NCBI GenBank assembly: GCA_964634755.1
Contig: CAZWJH010000016.1
Span: forward strand, 1 to 33,435
Length of the DNA stretch: 33,435 bases
Reading direction: 5' to 3'
Source: JALXDT01 sp964634755
GTDB taxonomy: Bacteria; Acidobacteriota; Aminicenantia; JAMOAD01
Part shown: one piece after another, positions 1 to 7,847 of the stretch
Layout: each line of letters opens with the position of its first letter
Position numbering within the stretch: position 1 is the first letter of the stretch
Notes under the pieces: generated by a model
Seen by the model: only the letters and a program-made list of their open reading frames with translations
Databases searched by the model: none
What the model was told of the DNA's origin: nothing
Translations under genes and position numbers: made by a program

Positions 1-62
1 TTTTCAATGATAGATAAGCTAAAAAACGGATAAGACATATTTTGCTGAGAGCTGCCCTTGAA

Positions 63-94
63 GCTGTTAGGCTGTTCAGCTGCTCTGCTGCTCA
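63..94. repeat. Degenerate octamer tandem repeat (GCTGYTNN x4)
   Basis: Four consecutive 8-base units begin with GCTG: GCTGTTAG (63-70), GCTGTTCA (71-78), GCTGCTCT (79-86) and GCTGCTCA (87-94). Two looser GCTG units lie just upstream (44-54). The block is GC-rich against very AT-rich flanks. GCTGAG at 44-49 and CTCAGC at 91-96 are inverted, so the stretch could also fold. No gene is visible in bases 1-187; the rest is AT-rich with T-runs. Function unknown. Confidence 0.5.
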
Positions 95-187
95 GCTTTA
101 TAAGAGCTCGAAATCTTGGATGCTTTTTTGTCCCGTCTTTTTTGAAAATCTCCAAAACAAAGACTCTTTTTTACCGTATTTAAAGTA

Positions 188-214
188 TTGACCCGTAATT
201 GGAATGGGTATAAT
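188..214 (+). promoter_or_regulatory. Sigma-70-like promoter of the pepC-DPP IV operon
   Basis: TTGACC (188-193) and a perfect TATAAT (209-214) are separated by 15 bases, slightly shorter than the ideal 17. Transcription would start near 221, leaving about 20 bases before ATG 242 that contain the GGAGGT ribosome site (231-236). The position of the -10 box also argues against any start codon upstream of 242. Confidence 0.55.
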
Positions 215-241
215 CTTTTTATATTTAAAAGGAGGTGTTTT

Positions 242-1654
242 ATGAAAAAAGGGCTTTTTAAATTCTTTGTTTTTCTCTTTGTTTTTGCTTTTGTTTTTAA
301 TTTTGCATTTTCATCGGGAAAAGGTATTTCGAAAGATGTTCTGAAGGAGCTAAGAAATTCAATTAATCCCGATGATCCGGATTTTAAGGTAAGATTAAAT
401 GCAATTTCAAACAATAACCCTTCCATCCTTGTTAAGAATACCGAAGTAATCAAAAAGTTTTATGACTTTCACTTTTCAAATAAGGTTGACATCAAAGGAA
501 TAACAAATCAGAAAAGCACCGGAAGATGCTGGATGTTTGCAGGATACAATGTTTTGAGGTTTCATGTTATAAAAAAGTTTAAACTTAATAAATTTGAGCT
601 TTCCCAGAATTACGGTATGTTTTATGATAAGCTTGAAAAAGCAAATCTATTTTTGGAAGGAATTATTGAAACAGCAAAAAAGCCTCTTTTAAGCAGAGAG
701 GTGGATTACTGGCTTAAAAATCCCATCCCCGACGGAGGACAGTGGAATATGGTTGTAGCTCTCGTTGATAAGTACGGAGTTGTGCCAAAAGAGATTATGC
801 CCGAAACTTATAATTCAAGCAATTCACGAACGATGAACAGACTTTTGTCAAAGCTTTTGAGAAAGGATGCCGTGGTTTTGAGAAAACTCGTGAACAGTGG
901 CACAAGTAAGAAAAAGATTGAGAAAACAAAGGTTGAAATGTTAAAGGATGTTTACAGATTATTGGTTTACTTTTTGGGGATTCCTCCTCAGGAGTTTGAA
1001 TACAGGTACGAAACATCCGACAAAAAGCTCTCACCTTTGAAAAAATATACTCCTCAGAGCTTTTATAAGGAATTTATAGGATTGGACCTCAATGATTATG
1101 TAATGCTCTACAATGCTCCTCATAGAGCCTACTGGAAACTTTATGCAATTAAGTATGATAAGGATATGGCTGATAGGAAAGATATGACTTTTGTTAATTT
1201 GCCGATAGAGGAATTAAAAAATCTTGCGATGAAGAGTATAATTTCAGGTGAGCCTGTGTGGTTTGGCTGTGATGTCGGAAAAGAGTTTGACGGAAAGAAG
1301 GGATTTTTGCTTCCTCAAGTTCACGATTATGAATCACTCCTTAAAGTGGATTTTAATATGAGTAAGAAGGAGAGAGTTTTGTACAGACAGAGTATTCCAA
1401 CCCATGCAATGGTTCTCACTGCAGTTGATATTCAGAATGGAAAGCCTGTAAAATGGCTTATTGAAAACAGCTGGGGAGCAAAATCCGGAAGAAATGGTTT
1501 CTTAGTGATGAAGGATGAATGGTTTGAGCCTTATGTTTTTGAGGTTGTCATAAACAAAAAGTTTGTTCCCAAAAAAATACTCAATGTTTTAGAACAAAAA
1601 CCTGTTGTGCTCCCCCCTTGGGATCCTATGTTTAAAATGAACTGTGGAAATTGA
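242..1654 (+). CDS. pepC: Exported aminopeptidase C / bleomycin hydrolase-like cysteine peptidase (C1B)
   Basis: A 470-residue papain-fold peptidase of the PepC/bleomycin hydrolase family, which removes N-terminal amino acids from peptides. The catalytic centre is complete: oxyanion Gln90 and Cys96 in NQKSTGRCW, His388 in PTHAM and Asn409 in ENSWG. The LSQNYGMFYDKLEK segment after the Cys is also typical. Length fits the family (about 440-460) plus an N-terminal hydrophobic signal segment (MKKG, then about 18 Phe/Val-rich residues). That segment is notable because classical PepC is cytosolic; here export to the periplasm or outside is inferred. The start is ATG 242 because GGAGGTG lies 6 bases upstream; an in-frame TTG at 188 overlaps the promoter. 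The next gene, a dipeptidyl peptidase, starts 8 bases after the stop, so the two are probably co-transcribed. Confidence 0.9.
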   Translation: MKKGLFKFFVFLFVFAFVFNFAFSSGKGISKDVLKELRNSINPDDPDFKVRLNAISNNNPSILVKNTEVIKKFYDFHFSNKVDIKGITNQKSTGRCWMFAGYNVLRFHVIKKFKLNKFELSQNYGMFYDKLEKANLFLEGIIETAKKPLLSREVDYWLKNPIPDGGQWNMVVALVDKYGVVPKEIMPETYNSSNSRTMNRLLSKLLRKDAVVLRKLVNSGTSKKKIEKTKVEMLKDVYRLLVYFLGIPPQEFEYRYETSDKKLSPLKKYTPQSFYKEFIGLDLNDYVMLYNAPHRAYWKLYAIKYDKDMADRKDMTFVNLPIEELKNLAMKSIISGEPVWFGCDVGKEFDGKKGFLLPQVHDYESLLKVDFNMSKKERVLYRQSIPTHAMVLTAVDIQNGKPVKWLIENSWGAKSGRNGFLVMKDEWFEPYVFEVVINKKFVPKKILNVLEQKPVVLPPWDPMFKMNCGN

Positions 1655-1662
1655 GGAGATAA

Positions 1663-3906
1663 ATGATGAGAAGGAAAACCCTTGCGATTTTAATAAGTTT
1701 TGCCGTATTATCGGGATTTTTGTTTTCCGCTGAAAACAGGAGTGTCAAGGATAAATCACTTCTCACTCTTGATAGAATATTTCATTCATCCGAGTTCAAA
1801 TCCGAAAGGCATATTCCTTTTAAATGGTTTTACGGAGACAAAGGGTATGCAATTGTTAAGTATTCAAAAAAGGATAAGGGTCAGAGCATAATTTTAAGGT
1901 ACATAAATGGAAAGGAAAAGGTTCTCGTTTTCGCAAAAAATCTTATACCTTCCGGAGAAAAAAAGCCTTTGAGAATTAACGATTACTACTGGTCAAAGGA
2001 TAAAAGGAAAATTCTCATATACACAAACTCAAAGAGGGTATGGAGAAGAAACACAAGAGGTGATTATTGGGTATATGATTTGAAAACAAAAAAACTTATT
2101 AAAATAGGTAAAGATGCAAAACCATCCACACTTATGTTTGCAAAATTTTCACCATCCGGAAACAAAGTCGCTTATGTCAGGGAAAACAATATATATGTTG
2201 AGGATTTGAATACAGGGAAAACAGAGCAGCTCACATTTGATGGTTCCAAAAACATAATAAACGGGACATTTGATTGGGTTTATGAGGAGGAATTCGGGCT
2301 AAGAGATGGTTTCAGATGGAGCCCTGACGGGAAGTACATTGCTTTCTGGCAGTTGGATCAGAGCAAGGTGCCTATTTACTATCTTATTGATTATACTTCA
2401 AAGCTCTATCCCGTATTAAAGCCGATTCCATATCCTAAAGCCGGACAGACAAATTCAAAGTGCAGAATAGGGTATGTGAATATTTTCACAAAGAAAATAA
2501 ACTGGATTAAACTTAAGGGAGATCCTTCAAACAATTATATCCCTCAGATGGATTGGGTAAAGGGACAAAATAAAATAATCTTTCAGTATTTAAACAGATT
2601 GCAAAATGATGATAAGTTGATGATATATGATATCGCAAGCGGAAAATTAAGCAAAATTCTTGAGGAAAAGGATAAGGCATGGGTTGAGGTGGTTAAAAAT
2701 ATCAACTGGATAAACAAAGGCAGGGAATTTTTATGGATAAGCGAAAGGGATGGTTTCAGGCACATTTACAGAGTTGATTTGAAGGGAAATATGAGAAAAA
2801 TTACAATGGGAAATTATGATGTGATATCTCTTTCAAAGATTGATGAAAAAAGAGGGCTTGTTTACTTTATAGCATCTCCTTCTGATTCTGTGAGAAGATA
2901 CCTTTACTCTGTTAGACTTGATGGTAAAGGTGGTTTTAAAAGAATTACTCCTTTGAAGTACAAAGGGATGAACTATTACAATATATCAAAAAATGCAAGA
3001 TATGCATTTCACACATACTCAAACTTTGAAACTCCCTCTATTACCGAAATAATAAAATTACCTTCCCATAAATTGGTGAAGGTGGTTGTTAGCAATAAAA
3101 AGTTAAAAGAAAAGATTATGGGGTTAAAGAGAAAACCTGTTGAATTTTTCAGAGTTGACATAGGAAATGGAGTGAAGCTTGACGGATACTGTATGAAGCC
3201 TTACAATTTTGACCCTTCAAAAAAGTATCCTGTGCTTTTTTATATTTACGGGGAGCCTGCCGGTCAAACTGTTTTAGATGCATGGAGAGGTAGAAGTTAT
3301 CTCTGGAACCTTTACCTTACTCAAAAGGGTTATATAATAATGAGTATTGACAATCGGGGTACACCTGCTCCGAGAGGAAGGGAGTGGAGAAAATCAATCT
3401 ATAAAAAAATAGGGATTATTTCATCCTCTGATCAGGCAAAAGCTCTTAAAAAGCTTTTGAAAGAGAGACCTTATATAGATCCTAAAAGGATAGGCATCTG
3501 GGGATGGAGCGGAGGAGGCTCAATGACCCTTAATATGGTATTCAGGTATCCTGAACTTTATAAGATGGGAATGGCTGTTGCCCCTGTTCCTGACATAAGA
3601 TACTATGATACCATCTATCAGGAAAGGTATATGGGGCTTCCTCAGGATGACCCGGAGGCATACAAGAACTCATCTCCCATAACCTTTGCAAAAAATCTTA
3701 AGGCAAAGCTTTTGATTGTTCATGGTACGGGAGATGATAATGTTCATGTTCAAGGAGCCTATGCTCTTATAAATGAGCTTGTTAAAAACAATAAACTTTT
3801 CTCTCTTATGATTTATCCGAACAGAAGTCACGGAATTTACGAAGGGAAAAATACAACAAGACATGTTTTTGAAACTCTAACGAATTTTATATTTAAAAAT
3901 CTTTAA
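1663..3906 (+). CDS. Exported dipeptidyl peptidase IV (S9B prolyl oligopeptidase family)
   Basis: A 747-residue serine peptidase that releases X-Pro or X-Ala dipeptides from peptide N-termini. Residues 1-23 form a signal peptide. An N-terminal beta-propeller (about 60-480) carries the DPP IV hallmark DWVYEEEF, in which Glu209-Glu210 would bind the substrate amino group. The C-terminal alpha/beta hydrolase domain (about 490-747) holds Ser616 in GWSGGG, Asp691 in HGTGDDNVH and His723 in RSHGIY, matching the DPP IV triad. Length and motif order are normal. GGAGA lies just before ATG 1663; ATG 1666 is an alternative. It follows the pepC-like gene by 8 bases. Together the two exopeptidases suggest extracytoplasmic peptide scavenging (inference). 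I see no defect. Confidence 0.93.
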   Translation: MMRRKTLAILISFAVLSGFLFSAENRSVKDKSLLTLDRIFHSSEFKSERHIPFKWFYGDKGYAIVKYSKKDKGQSIILRYINGKEKVLVFAKNLIPSGEKKPLRINDYYWSKDKRKILIYTNSKRVWRRNTRGDYWVYDLKTKKLIKIGKDAKPSTLMFAKFSPSGNKVAYVRENNIYVEDLNTGKTEQLTFDGSKNIINGTFDWVYEEEFGLRDGFRWSPDGKYIAFWQLDQSKVPIYYLIDYTSKLYPVLKPIPYPKAGQTNSKCRIGYVNIFTKKINWIKLKGDPSNNYIPQMDWVKGQNKIIFQYLNRLQNDDKLMIYDIASGKLSKILEEKDKAWVEVVKNINWINKGREFLWISERDGFRHIYRVDLKGNMRKITMGNYDVISLSKIDEKRGLVYFIASPSDSVRRYLYSVRLDGKGGFKRITPLKYKGMNYYNISKNARYAFHTYSNFETPSITEIIKLPSHKLVKVVVSNKKLKEKIMGLKRKPVEFFRVDIGNGVKLDGYCMKPYNFDPSKKYPVLFYIYGEPAGQTVLDAWRGRSYLWNLYLTQKGYIIMSIDNRGTPAPRGREWRKSIYKKIGIISSSDQAKALKKLLKERPYIDPKRIGIWGWSGGGSMTLNMVFRYPELYKMGMAVAPVPDIRYYDTIYQERYMGLPQDDPEAYKNSSPITFAKNLKAKLLIVHGTGDDNVHVQGAYALINELVKNNKLFSLMIYPNRSHGIYEGKNTTRHVFETLTNFIFKNL

Positions 3907-3967
3907 AGAAAGCTAAATTTTATAAAATAATCTTGTGAATTAAAGAGATTGAATACACAGATATGAA

Positions 3968-4010
3968 TTTTTTCCTCTTATTTGATCCTTTAAAAGAGGG
4001 AATTATTTTC
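3968..4010 (+). terminator. Possible terminator after the DPP IV gene
   Basis: CCTCTT (3974-3979) pairs with AAGAGG (3994-3999). Extension through a T-G and two T-A pairs gives a stem of about 9 bp around a 14-base loop, followed by AATTATTTTC. The stem is AT-rich and the U-tract is interrupted, so this is tentative. The rest of the 204-base gap holds only the promoter of the next gene. Confidence 0.35.
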
Positions 4011-4088
4011 AGGTAAAAAGGTTTGAAACAGTTTTTTAAGGCATTTGCAGTTTGTTATAAAAACCTATCAAATTAGTAGGAAATATGT

Positions 4089-4094
4089 TATAAT
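4089..4094 (+). promoter_or_regulatory. -10 box of the C10-like gene
   Basis: A perfect TATAAT sits 16 bases before ATG 4111. The -35 position at 17 bp spacing (4066-4071, TATCAA) is poor. The predicted start near 4101 would fall at the GGAGGT ribosome site (4101-4106), giving a very short leader. Confidence 0.4.
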
Positions 4095-4110
4095 TGTTTT
4101 GGAGGTTTTC

Positions 4111-5337
4111 ATGAAAAGGATTTTGTTGTTTTTTTTAGTGAGTTTAACTTTTCTTACCCTTGTTTATGCTGATATAAATAAAGAAATGGAAATTGCGGTC
4201 AAATTTTCAAATGAAAAAATTGTGGGTTATCAGGAAATTTCAGATATAAATGGGAAAATAGGTGATTTATTTTTGCTTTCTGACGGAAGACAAATTCTTA
4301 TTTCCGGGAAAAAGATTGTTTTTATTTCTGACAGAGGAAGTGGTTTTGATGAATCAGTTTTTTTGAGATTTATGGAGAAAAATAGGAAAATGATTTTGGA
4401 AGAAAGAGATAAAAAGACTCTGGGAGAATCACAAATATTACCTCTTACCAAAACCAAATGGGGTGTTTGTCCTCCGTTTAATAATAAGATGCCAGTTGTA
4501 AAAGGAGAAAAAGCTTCCGCAGGGCACATAGGGGTGGCAGTTGCTCAGCTTATGAGATTCTGGAAATATCCTGAAAAAGGCAGTGGCTCTTTTGAATACA
4601 GACTGAGAGGAGGGGAAATAATAAGAGCTGATTTTAATCATCTGTATAACTATGATTTAATGCCATTTGTTTTAAAAATTTATTCCTCTCTTGAGGAAAT
4701 AGAGGAAATTTCTCAATTGATTTATGATACAACAGTTGCGGCAAAAACAGATTTTTATAATTTTTCGAAAGGGGAGAATGCACGGATTATTCCCGCACTT
4801 ACTCAAAATTTCGGATTTTCAAAAAATATGGAGCTTTTAAAAAGAACGGATTACAATGATAAAAGTTGGTTTGATATAATAAAAAGTGAACTTAAGGAAG
4901 GTAGGATTATACTTTATAATCTTAGATGTAACACTAACTATGATCACATTTCCATTGTTGATGGATATATTGAAACTAATAATGAGAAATTAATACACAT
5001 TAATCTTGGTTGTGGTGGAAAGATGAATGGATATTATTCTTTTAATTCTGTTTGGAAATTTACTGATAATGCTGCACAATTTATTCTCATAAATATTTTT
5101 CCGGCGGGTGAATTGCCATTCCCTATAATATTAAAAAGCTATTCCACGGAAACTCCGTTTTTGCTTTTTTCAGAAAGATTTGACTATTTATTCTGGGACA
5201 TTGAATCATCTGAGAAAGATAAATATTCCTACAATGTTTATTCCTATGATTTTGAAAAATCTCAATATGTGTTTAGGGTTAATGTTAAAAGCCGGTTTAC
5301 AAGGTTGAAAGTGGAAAAAGATACGAAAAGAAAGTAA
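4111..5337 (+). CDS. C10 (streptopain-like) peptidase homologue lacking the catalytic Cys
   Basis: A 408-residue exported protein with a signal peptide (about 1-20, MKRILLFFL to VYA). The body aligns by eye with family C10 (SpeB/streptopain, interpain). TKWG is followed by AQLMRFWKYPEKGSGSFEY at the catalytic-helix position, then DHISIVDGY at the catalytic His and INLGCGGKMNGYYSF in place of WGWGG-DGF. The family nucleophile lies 7 residues before the AQ pair (GCVATAMAQ); here that position is His139 in GHIGVAVAQ. His279 is kept, but the two Trp of WGWGG are Leu299 and Cys301. The frame is intact, so this looks like a maintained pseudopeptidase, perhaps binding peptides or acting as an inhibitor (inference). 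ATG 4111 is chosen for its GGAGGT site and signal peptide; an upstream TTG at 4045 precedes the promoter. The C-terminal ~65 residues are unassigned. Confidence 0.72.
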   Translation: MKRILLFFLVSLTFLTLVYADINKEMEIAVKFSNEKIVGYQEISDINGKIGDLFLLSDGRQILISGKKIVFISDRGSGFDESVFLRFMEKNRKMILEERDKKTLGESQILPLTKTKWGVCPPFNNKMPVVKGEKASAGHIGVAVAQLMRFWKYPEKGSGSFEYRLRGGEIIRADFNHLYNYDLMPFVLKIYSSLEEIEEISQLIYDTTVAAKTDFYNFSKGENARIIPALTQNFGFSKNMELLKRTDYNDKSWFDIIKSELKEGRIILYNLRCNTNYDHISIVDGYIETNNEKLIHINLGCGGKMNGYYSFNSVWKFTDNAAQFILINIFPAGELPFPIILKSYSTETPFLLFSERFDYLFWDIESSEKDKYSYNVYSYDFEKSQYVFRVNVKSRFTRLKVEKDTKRK

Positions 5338-5352
5338 ATAGTAAAAACATTA

Positions 5353-5393
5353 TTTGATGGAAAAGAGAGTAAGTCATCAAAAGAGATTGTTTT
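5353..5393. terminator. Weak stem-loop between convergent genes
   Basis: TTTGATG (5353-5359) and CATCAAA (5375-5381) form a perfect 7 bp stem with a 15-base loop between the C10-like gene and the convergent fucosidase. A T-run (5390-5394) lies 8 bases beyond on the plus strand, and AAAAA (5343-5347) gives a T-run for the minus strand. It could work in both directions, but the stem is weak. Confidence 0.28.
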
Positions 5394-5406
5394 TAATTAA
5401 AGTTTT

Positions 5407-6840
5407 CTATTGTTTTGCTTTAAAAACGAATGCGTATTTCCATCCGAAAGATGGGATACTAATTATTATTTTATTCTTAACGAAGCTTGCTTTTAACCTT
5501 TTTCCTTTTAAGGTGTAAAATTTGACGGATTTTTTAAATGTATTTTTTATTAATATTTTGTTTGTTTTCTTTTTATCCTTTTTCAAATAAAAAATATAAA
5601 GTGTCTCACCCTTTTTCGTAAATCTTATATTCTCATATCCGTAAATTCTATAAGGTCTTGTTTCGTATATCGCTTCTCCGTTTTCTTTTAGCCATTTGCC
5701 TATCTCTTCAAGGTTTTCATATGCTTTCTTATCCCACTCACCTTCGGGTGATGGTCCAATGTTAAGAAGCAGATTTCCTCCTTTGGAAACTATATCTATT
5801 AAAATGTGAATTAATTCTTCAGGAGTTTTATATTTCGGATTTTTTACATAAGACCAGCTTTGAGACATTGGCATACATGTTTCCCAGGGGTAGGGGATGA
5901 TGTCTTCAGGTATAGTCTTTTCCGGAGTAAGATAATTTTGGTTTTTTCCCGCTACAGCTCTATCCACAATTATTATATCAGGCTGAACCTTTCTTACTTT
6001 TTTAACTAATTCATCCATTTTAATGTCCTGAGATACCTCTCTGTGTTTTATAAAACCTGTCTTGGATTCCTTAAAAGCATTCTTATAATAATTTTCAATC
6101 TCCTTTTTACTCCTTTTCTGAACCCATCCTCCATCAAGCCATAAAATATCAACTTTTCCGTACTCTGTCATAAGCTCCATTATTTGATTATGAGTGAATC
6201 GGACGAATTTATTCCACAATTGAGGATAAACTTCAGGATCATAGTTGACATTTCTGTCAAAAGGTGGAAAATATGGGTTCCAGTAGTATTCGGAATGCCA
6301 GTCAGGTTTTGAAAAGTAGGCACCAACCCATAGCTCCTCTTTCCTAAAAGCATTAAAAAGTTCCTTTGTTATATTTGCTCTTTTGTTTTTGCTGAAAGGG
6401 CAGTTTTTTGAAGTTATTTTATAATCTGTGTACTTAGTATCAAACATACAGAATCCATCATGATGTTTTGTTGTGAATATCATATACTTCATTCCTGCAT
6501 CCTTTGCAGCTTTTGCCCACTTCTCAGGGTTGAATTTATGTGGATTAAAGGTTTTAATCAAATTTTCATACTCTTTTTTATATTCAAAATAGTTTTTTGG
6601 ATTTTTGCCTTTATCTCTTTTACACCACCCGTAATCTTCAGGAGCAAGTGACCATGATTCCACAATCCCCCATTGACTGTAAGTTCCCCAATGCATAAGA
6701 AGACCGAACTTCAAATCCTGCCACTTTTCAATCTTTTTTTGAACGAGAGGATTTGGGTCTTTTATATAACTATATTCTTCAGCAAAAGCAAAGCTTATTA
6801 ATATAAGGTATACTGAAACAAGAATAATTATTTTTTTCAT
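5407..6840 (-). CDS. Exported alpha-L-fucosidase (GH29)
   Basis: A 477-residue retaining glycosidase predicted to remove terminal alpha-L-fucose from glycans. It has a signal peptide (MKKIIILVSVYLILISFAFA), then the GH29 blocks: FGLLMHWGTYS near residue 45, GMKYMIFTTKHHDGF near 116-130, and VDILWLDGGW with the expected nucleophile Asp236. GGNLLLNIGPSPEGEW closes the catalytic barrel, and a short beta-rich C-terminal domain follows. The acid/base Glu is poorly conserved in this family and I did not assign it. ATG 6840 is preferred because GGGTGA precedes it and the signal peptide starts there; ATG 6855 adds five residues and has no ribosome site. The gene is alone on the minus strand, convergent with the C10-like gene and divergent from flgF. 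With the two exopeptidases it suggests use of glycoprotein or fucosylated polysaccharide (inference). Confidence 0.93.
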   Translation of the reverse strand: MKKIIILVSVYLILISFAFAEEYSYIKDPNPLVQKKIEKWQDLKFGLLMHWGTYSQWGIVESWSLAPEDYGWCKRDKGKNPKNYFEYKKEYENLIKTFNPHKFNPEKWAKAAKDAGMKYMIFTTKHHDGFCMFDTKYTDYKITSKNCPFSKNKRANITKELFNAFRKEELWVGAYFSKPDWHSEYYWNPYFPPFDRNVNYDPEVYPQLWNKFVRFTHNQIMELMTEYGKVDILWLDGGWVQKRSKKEIENYYKNAFKESKTGFIKHREVSQDIKMDELVKKVRKVQPDIIIVDRAVAGKNQNYLTPEKTIPEDIIPYPWETCMPMSQSWSYVKNPKYKTPEELIHILIDIVSKGGNLLLNIGPSPEGEWDKKAYENLEEIGKWLKENGEAIYETRPYRIYGYENIRFTKKGETLYIFYLKKDKKKTNKILIKNTFKKSVKFYTLKGKRLKASFVKNKIIISIPSFGWKYAFVFKAKQ

Positions 6841-6904
6841 ATTTTCACCCTTCATTTTGTATTTAAATGATAAAACATTTTCAATTAATTTAGTAATTTA
6901 TTCT

Positions 6905-6910
6905 ATTATA
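6905..6910 (-). promoter_or_regulatory. Candidate -10 box for the fucosidase
   Basis: TATAAT on the minus strand, 64 bases upstream of ATG 6840. No good -35 box lies 16-18 bp upstream. In AT-rich intergenic DNA a lone -10 match is weak evidence. Confidence 0.28.
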
Positions 6911-6968
6911 ATTTGATGATTTTTTGTATTGTTTTATTAAAATTAATGATGGAAAAATTTTCCGGATT

Positions 6969-7070
6969 TTGACATCAATTGCCATTGTTTTGACTTTTTA
7001 CCTTCAAAAGACCTTTTAATTAAAGCTTTTTGAGGTTGGTACGCTTTTTGATGTTTGGTTTACGGAGGTT
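6969..7070 (+). promoter_or_regulatory. Upstream control region of the flagellar operon
   Basis: Three overlapping signals precede flgF. TTGACA (6969-6974) has no good -10 partner. TTGACT (6990-6995) pairs with TTTAAT (7015-7020) at a long 19-base spacing. TTGGTACGCTTTTTGAT (7036-7052) resembles a sigma-54 site: GG then 10 bases then GA, where the consensus has GC. Sigma-54 initiation would occur near 7062, just before the GGAGGT ribosome site (7064-7069). Which promoter is used cannot be told from sequence. Confidence 0.35.
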
Positions 7071-7074
7071 TGAT

Positions 7075-7833
7075 ATGTGGAATGGATATTATACTGCCGC
7101 ATCCGGAATGCTTTCAACAATTAGAATGCTTGATATTGTTTCAAACAATCTTGCCAATATTACAACTCCATCCTATAAGAAGGATAAGGTTCGTGTTGAA
7201 ACTGTAAATTTCAGAAACCCTTCTGCAAAAGGAGAAAATTTTGATGATATCTTAAACAGACAGGCAAAAGTCGGAGGAGTTTCAATTGATTTTGAGCCCG
7301 GATCACTTAAGACAACTTCAAGAAAACTTGATCTTGCAATTTTAAATCCCAATGGCTTTTTTGCAATAAGAACTCCGAATGGGATAAGATATACAAGGGA
7401 TGGTGAGTTTTTTCTGAATTCAAAAGGAGTTTTAGTGAATAAAAATGGCTTTGAGGTTATGTCAAAATCCAATAAGCCTATTATGATACCTCCCAACAAA
7501 GGAGAGGCAAACTTAGCTTTCAGTGAGAATGGAGATATTTATGTTGACCAGGTGCTTTTGGATACAATTAAGATAGTGGACTTTAATGATAAGAGTAAAT
7601 TGGTAAAAGAGGGGAACTCCGTGTTTTATATGTCTGATCCTAACCAGAAAGAAATTGTGATTTCCGATCCTCAAATCAGATCAGGTGCACTTGAAAGATC
7701 AAATGTTTCAATAGCTGATGCAATGGTGGATATGGTTAAAATCACGAGAATGTATGAATTTCAGCAAAGGGTGATGGATACAATTTTAACTGATATAGCA
7801 AGAAAGACAACCGATGAGGTTGGAAGACCATAA
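7075..7833 (+). CDS. flgF: Flagellar basal-body rod protein FlgF
   Basis: A 252-residue axial protein of the distal flagellar rod. It begins with the rod-protein box MWNGYYTAASGM and the N-terminal helix motif DIVSNNLANITTPSYKKD. It ends in the coiled-coil segment NVSIADAMVDMVKITRMYEFQQRVMDT shared by FlgE, FlgF and FlgG. The middle beta region (RTPNGIRYTRDGEF) is the usual FlgF/G core. It lacks a signal peptide, as expected for a type III-exported protein. ATG 7075 is chosen because it gives the conserved N-terminus and has GGAGGT upstream; a TTG at 7030 would add 15 unrelated residues. FlgF is chosen over FlgG because the next gene is the closer FlgG match. First gene of a 13-gene operon. 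Confidence 0.92.
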   Translation: MWNGYYTAASGMLSTIRMLDIVSNNLANITTPSYKKDKVRVETVNFRNPSAKGENFDDILNRQAKVGGVSIDFEPGSLKTTSRKLDLAILNPNGFFAIRTPNGIRYTRDGEFFLNSKGVLVNKNGFEVMSKSNKPIMIPPNKGEANLAFSENGDIYVDQVLLDTIKIVDFNDKSKLVKEGNSVFYMSDPNQKEIVISDPQIRSGALERSNVSIADAMVDMVKITRMYEFQQRVMDTILTDIARKTTDEVGRP

Positions 7834-7847
7834 AAAGGAGGTGAGAT

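Noticed and set aside
188..241. N-terminal extension of the PepC-like protein from TTG 188.
   Set aside because: It overlaps the -35/-10 promoter and would bury the signal peptide; ATG 242 has GGAGGTG upstream.
4111..5337. Missing catalytic Cys in the C10-like protein explained by a frameshift.
   Set aside because: Conserved blocks before and after the site are in the same frame with no gap, so this is a codon replacement.
7021..7047. Sigma-28 promoter before flgF (TAAAGCTT at 7021-7028).
   Set aside because: The -35 half matches 7 of 8 bases, but the -10 half at 11-base spacing (TACGCTTT) does not match GCCGATAA.
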